Below are positions 11,111-23,131 of a stretch of DNA of 64,000 nt, one piece after another. The stretch is from contig CM076274.1 in the NCBI GenBank assembly GCA_038380795.1, positions 18,880,027-18,944,026 on the forward strand, read 5' to 3'. Numbering within the stretch: the first letter of the stretch is position 1; every line of letters begins with the position of its first letter. Made by a program: the position numbers and the translations under genes. The DNA comes from Pyrocephalus nanus. Taxonomy: Eukaryota; Chordata; Aves; Passeriformes; Tyrannidae. A model generated the notes under the pieces. That model searched no databases. It worked only from the letters and a program-made list of their open reading frames with translations, and was not told the origin of the DNA.

Positions 11111-12539
11111 TTTTTCAAGGTCAGAATCCCAAACCAATCATAGACTGACTGACCCAGACTTGCAGTGGCCTTGTTCTGTTTTCAGGAGTCATTGATGTTA
11201 CTTTTAGGGTGAATTTTAGAGGTCAAGTCCCCTCTGTGGCTGGGTCAGTGGGAAGATGTGAGCTCACCCTTCCTGCCTGGATCTCACCAGGGACATTGGC
11301 CAAATCCTCAGACTGAGGGATTTCTGCCTCCTAGAGCAGATCATTTGGCACCCCACTAATTAAAAAGGATGTCATTAATATATAATCAATATGTGTCATC
11401 CCAGACCTGAGAGATCCTCCTGCACGGACTGGTCGAGCCCCACAGTCGATGGTTCTGCTGGTTCTCTGGTGGTTTATTTTCATTTCTCTTGTTCTGGACA
11501 TTCATCCCCTTTCTCTGCCATCCTTGATTAACTTTGGAACGTGGATGAAGAACAGGAACTCTGAGGGGTCCTGGTGCAGGAGGCAGGAACCAGAGGACAG
11601 GGGAAAATGCAGGAGCAACAGGGATTAGTGATGCTCCGGATGGCAAAATAAGAATAGTCAGGAGGGTCACTGGGAGGGTGGGCAGAGCCTGAGGAGGAAG
11701 AGAACATTCAGAGGACACCTCTGGAATGATTTTTTCTCTAGATTCCCAAACTTCCTGCTTTTTACCCAGCACCTCCTTCCCATCCCAGCAGGATTCATCC
11801 AAAGGTGGGAGGAGCCTGCCGTAGCTCAGGAGAACTCCCTTCCCTCTGGAATGGGTACAAACCTCTGCATAGCACAGGGCACTCACTCCATGGCAGGTCC
11901 CAGTTCCCCTCTCCATGTGAATTCCACAGATCTGGGAATGTCTCTGAGGGATCTTGCAAAGCAGATCTGAGCCCATTCCCCATTTACGTTTTGACACCAG
12001 CTGTAGTTTCTGCAGCGGCAACGGAGTGGATTTTAACATGTGTGACCTAAAAGCTTTGGAATTCCTGACTTTCCTTTGAGGAAAGCTCCGCTAAACTGCA
12101 GGAAAGCCATCCCTTAATCTCTGAGTGGTGTCAGCAACAACATGAGCACAATAAAGTCTCCTCAAACCTGAAGTCCTGGCGCGCCGACAGCGCATCCGCA
12201 GGCGTTTACGAGCCCTCAGGATGGAGGATCCTGGCTTTATGGAGTCTCCACACAGCCCTATCCTTACAATTCCTTTTCCTCAGCGACATCCAAGATGTTC
12301 CATACAATCTGCTTTGCTTAAGATTGTTTTTTTTCAATGAGCTCTGCCTGGGCAGGAAAGGTCTATTTGTGTCCAGCTGCTTCCATAGGGGCACTGATTG
12401 AGCAACACATTTGTGTTACAGGAGCAGGATGTGCTAAGGAATTGTGTCCATGGGATGCCTCCCTCCTGGCTCTGTGCTATTCCAAGATTTTCCCTCTCTC
12501 TCATCCCTCCCATTTTACTCCATGAATACTTACACCATT

Positions 12540-12662
12540 GAGTTGCCCAGAGAAGCTGCAGCTGCCCCATCCCTGGAAGTGCCCAAGGCCAGATGGGAGA
12601 GAGCTTGGAGCAACCTGGGATAGTGAAAGGTGGGAAGGTGGCGGGATCTGGCACTGGATGGG
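12540..12662 (+). repeat. CR1 LINE fragment
   Basis: TTGCCCAGAGAAGCTGCAGC, CCCCATCCCTGGAAGTGCCC and TTGGAGCAACCTGGGATAGT; sense orientation, truncated at both ends. Confidence 0.8.
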
Positions 12663-13682
12663 CTTTTTACAGAGAGTGAAAAATCAGTGCTTATTTTCAT
12701 GTTCCCCCCACCTCAGATTCTGACTTCTAAGGATCAGCAGCACACTGACACCTCGTTCTCCTGCACAGAGAAGCCCCTGCTCTGCTCTGCAGGAAGATGG
12801 AGGCCTGGTAGCTGCAGCAGCTCCCCTGTCCCATCACAGAACACGTGGGAGGAGGTCTGGCCAGGGAGGCCGAGCTCAGCCCAAACACAGCTTCTTCTAG
12901 AGGGGGTAACCAAGATGTTGCTGTTGGTTCTGTTGTATGTTTATTTATATGTTATTTGGTGCTAATGGAAACCAAATGCTCGGGATCTATTCAGTTCTTT
13001 AACTTTTATAGACTCATTGTCTTTATTTTCGACTGTGCAGCCGTCCCTCAGCCCAGGCTCCCCTGGCCACATGGCAGTGCCGTCGGTGTCCGGCCTCAGC
13101 TGTGCTCTTACTCATCCTGGCTGGGACAATGATATTCCACACCACGTTATACAAGCTGCTCTGCTGCCCCCCAGCCCCTCAGCTCCCCCCGGCCCCGCTC
13201 CCTGGGCCCAGCCATTGTCCCGGGGGTGCCGCTGGCGGGCTCTGCCGTGCCAGGGAAACGGGATCCGTTTGTGCCTCCGGGAGGGACACCCTTGCCAAGA
13301 GCCCACAGTGCCCCTTGGAGAGGGGGAACCCATCACCCGAGGGAGGGAGGGGAACCCTAACACTGAGCCTGACCAGGAATCCTGGGCAGGGGGCTCCTCT
13401 CCCCTGCCCCTTGGCGGGGATTTCTCCAGGCTCCGGCGTTCCTGGGGCTGGGGTTTATTCTCTGTGGTGGGGTCGGCTCAGAGGGCGGACTCGATGACCT
13501 CAGAGCTCTCCTGTGTTTCTCCTGACCTGTTTTCCAGGGATTCCGTGCTCCTCAGGGGGAAAGATGCCCTCCCACACAGCCACACTGTCCAGGTAGGAGA
13601 CCCCCAAAGCAGACCCCTCCCCACCCAAACCAAACAGCAACATCCCCACAGCACAAGGACCTGGCAGCTGCTTTGCCCCCAC

Positions 13683-13815
13683 TCCTTAGAGCCCCTTCCA
13701 GTGCCTAAAGGGGCTGCAGGAGAGCTGCAGAGGGACTTTGGACAAGGGGGAATGGCTTCCCACTGCCAGAGGGCAGGGGTACATTGGATTAGCACCGTAT
13801 TTTGGGCATAGGAAA
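13683..13815 (+). repeat. CR1 LINE internal fragment
   Basis: CCTAAAGGGGCTGCAGGAGA, GGACAAGGGGGAATGGCTTC and CCACTGCCAGAGGGCAGGGG match the sense strand of the same subfamily as the copy at 57815. Confidence 0.75.
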
Positions 13816-14639
13816 CTGGAACCTCAGTTTCAGGATTGTTGTGTCTTCTCCAGCCAGAGGGAATTCTGACAGAAGAGGTCCTGGAAATCCCCTGCCCCAA
13901 GTTTTGTGGGGTCCTCATCCAAAGCTTAGTTTTGGACTAAACTTGAACTTTTAAGCTTTTTGAGAAAGGCAGGGCCAGTCCAAGGTAAAGAACAGAAACC
14001 CCAGCTTTAGAAAGGGAAAATCCAAGGAATTTCTATCAAAGCAGGAACAGTCATAAGGAGAGCACATGGAAGTGTCTTTTTCTGCTCACAGCTTAAGTGA
14101 CTGGAGCCTGCCTGCCAAGGCCCTGCTGCAGCTACAGGACCCCACATCCGGGGCCAGTTTCCAGGTGACCCGGGATTTCAGCGATTTGCAGCCCCTGGAC
14201 TGTTAATAAGAGATGACAGCAATAACCAGGGGAGGAAAACCCACGTGTTTGTTCTCCCAGACGTGCCAGAAGTTGTGGATTTAAGCGAGGAGAAAGATCA
14301 CAAGGCTCAGTCGGAATATCCTCCATAACACAGCCTTAAACCAGCAATTTCCTCTGCGGAGCCCAAGTCAGATCAAGGCAGGATAAAGGTCTCCATGTGA
14401 GCCTGGCTGAGAGGATTTGGGAAGGGGCAGGAGTCGTTTGTAGGGGATGGGACAATAAAAATGAAATGGGCTGTTCCAGAGGCCCCTTTCAAGCAGGGAA
14501 CAGGTACAGCTCTGGGTGTCATTTGCCTTCATCTCTCCTCGGGGATCCACGAGCTCTGGACTCCTGGCTTTGGGGAATGTGGCATTCCCAGGCTAAACCC
14601 ACCGATATGAACATGTGTGTTTCATCTCAGAATGAAAAA

Positions 14640-14960
14640 AGAAACGATTGAAAAAGAGCAAACCACGTAATCCCTGTAAGGAGTCATTCCCTCGCCATTT
14701 GAGGTAACGCAGCCTTGGATGGGAAGGCCGGTTCCTCTGGATCAACGGGATGAAAACATCTGCTTTATCTCAGAGAGATCTGAGGAGGTAAGACCTGACA
14801 GTTCTTTGTGGAAGTCTTTGCTATCTCCTTTGTACATCTAAATTACATTTATTGATATACAACGCCGACGTTTGGGGTAGTGCTCGTAGATCTCACAACC
14901 TTCTGTTTCAAATTCACAGTCTTCCACCACTCAAACTATTATTATTTTACCAGTCCCAAG
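14640..14960. other. Candidate conserved non-coding element between EDA and NALF2
   Basis: Repeat-free AT-rich block containing TAAATTACATTTATTGATAT and scattered CpGs (AACGCCGACG). An open frame from 14852 (121 codons, plus strand) runs through and past it but has no recognisable domain. Regulatory role is inference. Confidence 0.25.
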
Positions 14961-15448
14961 GGTGTGCTGGAGTCTCTTTGGTACAAATTAGAGAGGCTTT
15001 TATGAAAAACTTACAGTTTATAGACGAGAGGTTCCCTTTGGCTTCCCAAGCCCGAGGTAGTGACAGCTCCCACCGGAGCCTCGCCCACAGCGGGTGTTTC
15101 GGCATCGACACGTTCACAACCAGGCTCACAGGAGCTGACACCCTGCTAGGAACAGCAGCAGTTTCCCCCAGGAGACAAAAACAGCAACAAAAGCACCAAA
15201 TGTTGACAAGGTTATGAACACAAACACATTCCCCTCTCAGTGAGGGGAAAAGAGCTTAGGGGAACACAGGACCCATCCTGCATGGGAACAAGTGCTGGGG
15301 GAGAACTGACCTGATGATCCCATCCTAAATAAGTCTATTAAAAAAACCCCAAACTCAAAGAGTTTCGGTGCAAAGGCCAGGTCAAGGGTGAGGTGGCTGA
15401 GTGAGAGAGGAGGGAGGTGGGAAAATGCTGAGACTGGAGGAAGAAGAG

Positions 15449-15730
15449 TCATAGAATCATGGAATATCCTGAGTTGGGAGGAACTCCCAGGAATCATCCG
15501 TCCAAATCCTGGCCCTGCACAGACACCCCAACAACCCCACCCTGTCCCTGAGAGGATCATCCAAACCCTCCTGGAGCTCTGGGGCCATGACCAAACCCTG
15601 GGGAGCCTGTTCAGTGCCAACCACCCTCTGGAAGAACCTTTCCCTGAGATCCACCCTGAGCCTGCCCTGACACAGCTCCAGCCATTCCCTGGGGGCTGTC
15701 CCTGCTCACAGAGCAGGGATTGGTACCTGA
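15449..15730 (-). repeat. CR1 LINE fragment
   Basis: Starts CATAGAATCATGGAATATCC, continues with CCTGGCCCTGCACAGACACC, GAGCTCTGGGGCCATGACC and TCCCTGAGATCCACCCTGAG. Antisense on the plus strand, same subfamily type as the 11031 fragment. Confidence 0.88.
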
Positions 15731-17605
15731 GTGTGAGACCTTGTTAAACAAATCCATGGAAAAGGTGGCAGATCAGAGGTGAAGGGGAACCAGGAAACCC
15801 AAGAGAGGTGGAGGCAGCAAACCCAGCCCTTTCCCCTCACAGGTTTCCCTCAGTGCAGTTAAAGCTCCATTTATAAAGACACTGATGTTGTCAGAGGAGG
15901 AAACACATCAGCCTGACCTTGATCTTCCTCAGGTACCAAAACAGATCCAGCAGAATGACACAGACTCTTGTGAAGAGCCAAGGCCACGGTCTGAGGGAGA
16001 AACCAGGAAAAACAGAGCAAGGGAGGAAGAAATCACACAGTAAAACCCATCTGGCAAACAGCATCTAATATGTAAATCCATATAAACCCACCTTCCACAG
16101 CCCTTCTGGGCTCTGCCAGGGCAAAGGGGGTTCTAAGGGAAAATTAGTTGTAAGCTCTTACTTAACACAGATTTTGAGACAAAAAGAAGAGAACAAAGGA
16201 GTCCTCCAGGCAAAAAATGTGGAAAATGACAATCATTAATAACTTCAACTCTTCACTACGGGGTTTTCATCAGTTTGCTGAGGTGGCATCTCACTGCCCT
16301 GTCACAAAAGCCACAAACCCACCCCAAAAATACCTGTTTGATCACAGAGAAGTAAATGAAGAACTCCTCACCAGCATCAGGAGCTCCAGTTGGAGTGGAT
16401 CCAGAACATGCAGACTGGGAAAGGACAAAAAACATCCTGGAGCCTCCTGGTAGGTGGAAAACACACCCTTAAAGTGCTTTGCTGTAAGAATCCTCTCTTT
16501 AGGATTCTAAGTCTCCCAGGGTCAAGTGTTGGTGTGAAAAATGGGGCTGTCACACACATTTTTAGATCCACAGTAACAAGCTGCCAGATTTCCATGAATC
16601 CTGAGTTCTCCTCTGCCCAGGGAGGATGGAGAAGCTTCAGGAGCTCTGGAATTACTCAGAAATACAGAGGTTTATAGATGCACATGCTTGAAAATGTTTT
16701 TGGTTTTTTGGTGGGTTTTTTTTTTGCCTTTTTTGATAAACCAGAAAAGAGAAGCTTATGATTCATCTATTCAACCATGTAAATAAATATATAAAAAGGG
16801 AACTCCTCACTCACATCCCAAAGGGATGGGGTTTGAGATCCCGACCCCACCCAGGATTTCAGCATCTGGAGAGTCCCATCTCGCACCTCAAAGCATTCCC
16901 AGGCCTGGACTTTGATTTGGGTCTGCAGCCCTTTGTGTTGTTTTCTCAGGGGTGCAGCATTTTCCAGGCTCTTTCCAGCAGAAACATTTCCATGCCGCCC
17001 ATTGCAGTTTTTATGGAGTCACGAGGCAAATTTACAGCTGAGAAACTTCTCCCCCCCCCTTCCAGCCGCCTCCCAGCTTTGATGTCCACAGCCCTATAGC
17101 CATGAAAATTCATATCCACTTAACTCACACCAACTTCAATCCCTGCTAATGAAAATCCCTGGGAATCAGCACGTTCCTGAATGGATTTTCAGCTGCTGCC
17201 TCAGTTTGGGCACCATGTGGCCAGCAAGACCCTGCCCTGGGCACGCTCTGAGCTCAAGCAGCCAGAGGAGGTTGGTGGGAATGAACAATGGCACATGGAT
17301 TGCTGGGATAAATCCTGCCAGCAGCACTTCCAAAGGGGAAGGTGATCCCAGAGATATTCCTGAGAAACCCGGTGCTGCACCCTGACACTGGGGATCAGCC
17401 CCAGCCCTTGCAGGCCCCTTAAATGTGGTTCCTAAGGCCCAGCTGGAGTCAGAGCTGCTGAACTGGGGCAGTTTAGGGCACACCCAGAAGGAATCACTAT
17501 GGAAAAAGGGAGTGGGAATCACCTGAGCTGGATTAATTATCCAGCAGGATAACCTGGGGCACCTGTGGCCTCCTGGAGACAGGCTGGGACACTAAATATT
17601 CTTCC

Positions 17606-18025
17606 ATCTTCCCTGGGCAACCTATGCCAGGGCCTCACCCCCACCACAGACAAGAATTCCTTCCCCATATCCCATCTAACCCTGCCCTCTGGCAGTGGGA
17701 AGCCATTCCCTGTGTCCTGTCCCTCCATCCCTTGTCCCCAGTCCCTCTCCAGCTCTCCTGGAGCCCCTTTAGGCCCTGCAAGGGGCTCTCAGGTCTCCTT
17801 GGATCCTTCTCTTCTCCAGGTGATCCCCCCAGCTCTCCCAGCCTGGCTCCAGAGCAGAGGGGCTCCAGCCCTGGGAGCAGCTCTGGGGCCTCCTCTGGAC
17901 TCGCTCTATCAGCTCTGTCCCTCTCCATCATCTCCACATCCCTGTGCTGCTGTTCCCAGGGCTGGGGCAGCTCTGCAGGGGGGTCTCCCCTGAGGGGGCA
18001 GAGGGGCAGAATCCCCCCCTGCCCT
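17606..18025 (-). repeat. CR1 LINE fragment, young-looking copy
   Basis: About 420 bp of CR1 in reverse orientation, from CCCTGGGCAACCTATGCCAG through CATCTAACCCTGCCCTCTGG and CTCTCCTGGAGCCCCTTTAG to a 5' truncation near 18025. It is nearly identical to the copy at 33450 and shares a subfamily with 57815. Confidence 0.9.
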
Positions 18026-18225
18026 TCTGTCCACACTGAGGGGGTGCAGCCCCCAATTATTCACCCCCCACCCCAAATCCCCCCTCCTGCACCTCCCACT
18101 CCGCTGGTTTCCCAGCACAGCCGGTGCCTCCCCCCCTTTTGCCTCCTGCCCCAATCCGCTTTTTCAAACATCATTTTGCTTCCCATGCAGTTTCTTCCCC
18201 TTTTCCTCGTGTTCTTTCCAAGCAG

Positions 18226-18481
18226 GGTTCCCAGGTTGGGGCAGGACTGGCCCAAGTGCAGCTCCAGAGCTGGATCCTGTGGCCTTTGCAGCCTGGCAGC
18301 AGCGCTCAATCGGGAGCGCAGTGTCCTCGCTCTGTTCCACGCCGAGATCTGTTGTCCAGATGAATTAATTCCAGATTATATGTGGGTGTGGACTTCAGCT
18401 GGGCAAAATTTGGATACCCTGGTTGAGTCATTATTCTCTGATGAATCTCTTGGTGACAGCCTTCGCCCCTATTGTTCTGAG
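18226..18481 (+). other. Exon-like block of unknown identity
   Basis: A pyrimidine tract ending CTTTCCAAGCAG precedes 18226, and TCTGAG is followed by GTGAGC at 18482: good acceptor and donor signals 256 bp apart. One plus-strand frame stays open across the block and encodes a non-repetitive stretch ending LGDSLRPYCSE. I do not recognise the peptide, and neither partner exon was found. The same frame is also open through the CR1 at 17606, which weakens the coding case. It could instead be a conserved non-coding element. Confidence 0.2.
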
Positions 18482-18750
18482 GTGAGCCCCGTGGCAAGAA
18501 ATGTGAAGGCAAGAAACAAAAGAATATAAAGAAAGGTTACGAAATCAAATTCAGTTAAGGCAGGGTTATTGTCCCTCCATCCCGCCTCTGCCGTCCTCCA
18601 GTTGGGATTGGATTTGGCAGGAAAACAACACCCGTAGGACAGCGGATGGGGTTCAGGGCAGGTTCTGGGGGAGCCCATCCCAGCGGGACCCTCACGGCCC
18701 AAACGACACCAGAGACAGGGAGGAGGAAGTTTATCATCAATTCTTAACAT

Positions 18751-18756
18751 TTTATT
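18751..18756 (-). terminator. Candidate distal poly(A) signal for NALF2
   Basis: AATAAA on the minus strand. About 30-45 nt further in the direction of transcription lies a T/G-rich stretch (GTCTCTGGTGTCGTTTGG), the usual layout of a downstream element. Upstream is an AT-rich tract. Assignment to NALF2 rather than to an unknown transcript is inference. Confidence 0.45.
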
Positions 18757-20012
18757 TCTTTACTGGGTTAAACAAGGAGCAGAGAAAACCTCGGCCCCAA
18801 AATACAACAGAACTGAAAGCATTACAGGTACAGAGACTATTGAACACAGAGAGTAGTAGGATAATATTTTAATACAACTGAATTATAGCATGGGATTGTG
18901 TTTTTGTTGGGTTTTTTTTGTTTGTTTTTTGTCAAACCGGTTTGGAAAATAAATGTAATAGGAACTAGTGCAAAAAAGTTCTAAACATGAAGCACAGTGT
19001 ATAAAATGGCATAAGAAAACTGTCCCCTCGAGGACACAGTCACTTTCTTATGACAGAGGGGAGAAAGAGAAACAGAAGGGGGGTGGGAACAGAGAGGGAG
19101 GGTCGGGAGGCAGAGGAGGAAAGCTGGAAAGAAAGAGAAACCGGGCAGGGGGATTAAGAAAGAATATTTTGACTTCAGCAGTTATGTTGGTTTGAGTTTC
19201 ACCACCACGCACTGGAAAAGGACCTCGTGGTCGGTCTGAGCTCTGTCACCACCGACATGGCACAGGCGCTTGAGAAGGGTTCGGTCACGAGCAGCCTGGG
19301 CACAGGCGGGCACAGCCGGGGTGGGTCCCCCCCAGATCCCCCCGAGGTGCCCTTGTGCCCCCAGCACCCCCAGCACCCCCAGCCCGGGCAGGGAGCCCAG
19401 CCCGGCCGCCAGACCCGCATTCCGGAGGGAGAGGGGCACCAGGGCAGGGATCTGGGGGCTTGTCATGCTCTCCCTCGGCACATCCCTCCTTGAGCCACGG
19501 ACTCTGCTTCCTCAAGGACCCACACCGGGAATTCCTGCCCAGCTCCCACTCCCGAAGGCATCTCGGAGTGATGTGCGAGCACCGGGGGCTCGGAGCCGAT
19601 TCCCTTTGGTCTGGAACACAAATCCAAACCAAACCTCCACCCGAGGGATGGTTGGGGATCCCCAGGAATTCCTCCCAGGCAGAAGCACCTCTGATTCCCA
19701 CGGGGAGGGCGTCCCTGCATTCCCAAGGTGTTATCCCAGCCTGGAGCCGCCCTGGTCAGCCAGTCCTTGCTCCAGCCTGTTCCCACCACGGAGCCACTGA
19801 GCCTCCTGCCCTGGAGAAACTGGCTGGATGCTATTTTAGGGAGAGCTGGTTGGAATTCCTTACAAATTGCTATTCTCTCCCAATCCGCTGCCGCCTGTTC
19901 CGACTGTGTGAGCAGAAAAAGTGTGATTGATTTTTTTTTTTCCCTTCGTTTTCTTTTTGGAAAATGAAAGGTTTTGTGGGAAAGGCCTGTTCTGGATGCA
20001 TTTCTCAATTTG

Positions 20013-20048
20013 AAAAAAAAAAAAAAAAAAGAAAAAAAAGAAAAAAAA
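20013..20048. repeat. A-rich simple repeat
   Basis: Runs of A interrupted by single G residues on the plus strand, within the AT-rich 19.9-20.3 kb stretch. Confidence 0.8.
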
Positions 20049-21059
20049 CCCGGTCATAATGATCAATCTGGCTTGTTTTGACAAGTTTCAAAATTAAAAA
20101 AAATCACTGTCTGGCTCAAAATGTCTTTTTGTTTTGCAACTTAGGCACGTCCAGTTCCCAAATACATTTAAAAATGGCAAAACCAAACCCAAATTTCATA
20201 AGCCAAACTTAATTCTTGGGGTTTTTTTGTTGAGTTTCAGTTTATAACAAGCAAAGCTGTTGACTTTCTGGGCTGAAAAAGGATCATCCTAAAATGCTAA
20301 CGAGGCTGGAAACTGCTCCTGGCCTTGTCTGGAACACAAGTCCTGGAGATGCAGCGCAGGGAAAGATGGAGGGATGGGGCTCAGGAACTCACCAATCTCC
20401 TGCCCAGGCCTGTGAGAGGGGCTGAGAGCTTTGATTAAACCCCAACAGCTATTACAAGTTAATTTTTTTTAATGATCCTTAATTAAAAATGGTTTATCCT
20501 CCACCACAGCATTCCCTCTGCTCCCTTCCTCCCTCCCAGTGCAGAGCTGGAAGGTCACATGAAGAGCCACCTGGACCAAGAATACCCAAAAATTGCTGCC
20601 AAAACCCTTTAACTCCTTGGAATGGACTCGTGGTTGGAGCTGTGCAGCCCCTGAGCTGCTGTGATCTGGGAGCTCTAAGAAGGCTCCTTTTGGGGGGAAA
20701 AGAGGTGAGTTTGGGGTTGTGTGATGTTGGTACCTCCAACTAGGATGCCCATGAGCTTTGATGGCCTAAGCAGATCATTAACATCCAACCTGAACAGCAG
20801 ACATGGCCCTTCCCAACTTTTCCAGCATCACTGAAGAGAGATTTAACCCCCAGCGAATGGGGGAAGCCCCAGGGCAGCACAAAAAGCTGATATGCAAAAT
20901 TCCCTGTCTCATCACATTTTGGCAGAATCTGAGCATGTTTTTGTCCCAGCTTTGTCTCTCCCAGTCCCTGCAGACATTTCTTTCCAGGGTATGGGATTAG
21001 GATGAATCAGAAGCTGAAGGTAACTTGGGCTATTGGACCTCACCCCACGGCTCTGGGGA

Positions 21060-21232
21060 AATCATGGAACCACAGAAAGGTTTGGGTTGGGAGGGACCTT
21101 CATGACCATCCAGTTCCCACCCCTGCCATGGGCAGGGACACCTCCCACTATCCCAGGTTGCTCCAAGCCCTGTCCAACCTGGCCTTGGACACTTCCAAGG
21201 ATGGGGCAGCCACAGCTTCCCTGGGAAACCCA
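21060..21232 (-). repeat. CR1 LINE 3' fragment, copy A of a duplicated locus
   Basis: ATCATGGAACCACAGAAAGG, GGTTGGGAGGGACCTTCATG, CCATGGGCAGGGACACCTCC and CAGCTTCCCTGGGAAACCCA. It ends at the same 5' truncation point as the copy at 22979, and the flanks of the two copies also match. Confidence 0.88.
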
Positions 21233-21926
21233 AATATCCATCACCAAACCTCCACACTTGGAGCCACCAGAAGACCAGGAGGGACCTGCAGAGCTCAGCA
21301 AGGGGAAGCTCCACGGCCTCGCCCCAGCAGATCCTGCCCCAGGAGCAGTCGATATCGGGGATTTTCCCTTCCCACAGGCAGGAGCATCTCCCGGCATCGC
21401 CCGCAGTCCTGAGTGGCAGTGAATGAACTGCCCTGACATCTCCTATTGAAGCAAAGCAAAATGTGTTGAACAAAAACCATTTCAAGATGTTTTCTGAGTG
21501 TTGCCAAGTTACTCAACATGTTCTGCTTTAGTTGTCAGATGCTTTCAAAGCGATTTCCCTCACTCGGAGCACGAATGGTGAGGGCTCTCCCTGGGAATCT
21601 TTTGCCTGGGGCTACCATGGATCTGTATTTTCATAAGAAAAAGGCTCAACTAATGATGAATCTTTCCCAGAGGAATCGAGGCCTTTCTTTGGGATTTTTC
21701 TCCAGTTATTTTTAATTAATTTGTACAACTGGCAGCGACATGAAAGTGCAAAACCTGGGACTAACGATGTGGCCATGAAGGACCCGGCTCCTTTTGCTCC
21801 TGCAGCCCTGCCCACACCTGGATCCTGCAGGGACAACATCATCCCCCAGCTCCCTAGGGATGGGAAGCCCCCTCACCAGGGAGGAATCACTGCTTCCCAC
21901 TGGGGGTTTTCTCCCAGCAGGAGAAG

Positions 21927-21932
21927 TTTATT
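21927..21932 (-). terminator. Candidate proximal poly(A) signal
   Basis: AATAAA on the minus strand (context GTGAATAAACTTC), 3.7 kb below the NALF2 stop codon. There is no strong GT-rich element after it, so it is weaker than the 18751 site. Confidence 0.25.
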
Positions 21933-22329
21933 CACTGAAAGAGAGGTTGAGAGTTACATCTTAATCCCAATATGGGGCACCTTCTTTAGGGAGATCATTG
22001 GATGAAAAGCAGAAAGCCCCTTGGTGTTAAATTCCTGGTGGGATAAATGCATTTGGACCCGGGGCTTTCCAAGCTGGCTGTGGGAATGTGGCTCTGCAAA
22101 TGGCCCCTGGTCTGGCAGACACAGGGCTTGGGGTGAAGTGTACCTGCATGCACAGGGCAAAGAACCCCCTTCCCTCCTTAGCCAGGCACATTCCCTCTTT
22201 ATCCAGGCACATTCCCTCTTTATCCCCTCCTGCTGGAATAAACATAATGCCGGTGGTATGAAGTGAGACAGAGTCACTGCCTGCTCTCTGGGCTGTTCTC
22301 TGGTGGAGCAAAGACAGAGTGATTGGGGA

Positions 22330-22600
22330 TGGAGGATTAGGAAGGCTGTAATGTCAGAGCAAAGAGAGGATTTTTATCCGACGGGCTCCATACACCGCTT
22401 CCAGCTGCTCTGGCCTGCTCCGGGAACAGCCTCGTCTGGATCCGTTTAACGAGATTGGCAAAGTGTTGAATACAGCATATGGTGCCCTAAAACCACAGAA
22501 CTTATTGACAGCAGCCCAGACTCGCTAAATAAAAGATCTCCTTCCAGAGCCTCACTCTGTGAAGACTCAGCACTTTCCTCCCAGTCGCATGAGGTAAAGC
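22330..22600. other. Candidate conserved non-coding element (NALF2 3' region)
   Basis: Repeat-free block with CCGTTTAACGAGATTGGCAA and AATACAGCATATGGTGCCCT. It has composition unlike the flanks and preserved CpGs. The function is unknown; it could be 3' UTR or enhancer sequence. Confidence 0.25.
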
Positions 22601-22978
22601 CCCAGCCCGGGCTCCGCGTCCCGTGCGCTCCCCCTGCCTGCCCAGGGCACCTCATCCCTGTGGGAACACCTCCTGGCAGCCACTGCCTGGAAAATGTGTG
22701 GGTCTCCCACATCACTGCCCTGCAGAGTCCCTCACCCCCGTGGATGGGGCTGAACACCCTCCCAGTAACCACCACAGCCACCCCAGTGCGGGACTGGTTC
22801 CGCTTCCCGACTCGCTGGGATGCAGCGCGTGCTCCCGGCCTCCCGAGGGGAAGCCTTCAGCTCATGTTGGGGAAGGGGAAGGCATTTCTCACAGCTCCCA
22901 GGCTGTCCTAGCAAAACCCTGCCAACCCCCCTGATGATAACTTGGGACGCTGGACCTCGCTCCTGCAGCCCTCCGGAA

Positions 22979-23131
22979 ATCATGGAATCATAGAATGGTT
23001 TGGTTGGAAGAGACCTTAAAGCTCATCTTGTTCCACTCCCTGCCACGGGCAGGGACACCTCCCACTAGACCAGGTTGCTCCAACCTGAACACTTCCAGGG
23101 ATGGGGCAGCTACAGCTTCTCAGGGAAACCC
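22979..23131 (-). repeat. CR1 LINE 3' fragment, copy B of a duplicated locus
   Basis: ATCATGGAATCATAGAATGG, GGTTGGAAGAGACCTTAAAG and CCACTAGACCAGGTTGCTCC, then a deletion, ending CAGGGAAACCCAAATCCCCA. Compare 21060. Confidence 0.9.

Larger units (their letters stand above)
9891..18734. other. Intergenic region between EDA and NALF2
   Basis: About 8.8 kb separates the EDA promoter from the candidate NALF2 3' end. It contains five CR1 fragments (11031, 12540, 13683, 15449, 17606), a poly-A run (10875-10888), a candidate conserved block (14640-14960) and an exon-like block (18226-18481). Just upstream of EDA, 9883-9935 is a degenerate GATCCTG/GATCCCG short repeat. Elsewhere I see no gene. Confidence 0.7.

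Noticed and set aside
13445..13510. Further CR1 remnant (GGACTCGATGACCTCAGAG)
   Set aside because: Similarity to a CR1 tail is limited to about 20 bases and the flanks do not match.
14852..15217. 121-codon plus-strand frame as a small gene
   Set aside because: No recognisable domain, splice context or promoter; it runs through AT-rich non-coding sequence.
17624..18529. 301-codon plus-strand frame treated as one gene
   Set aside because: Its first two thirds are antisense CR1. Only the 18226-18481 part was kept, as a low-confidence exon-like block.
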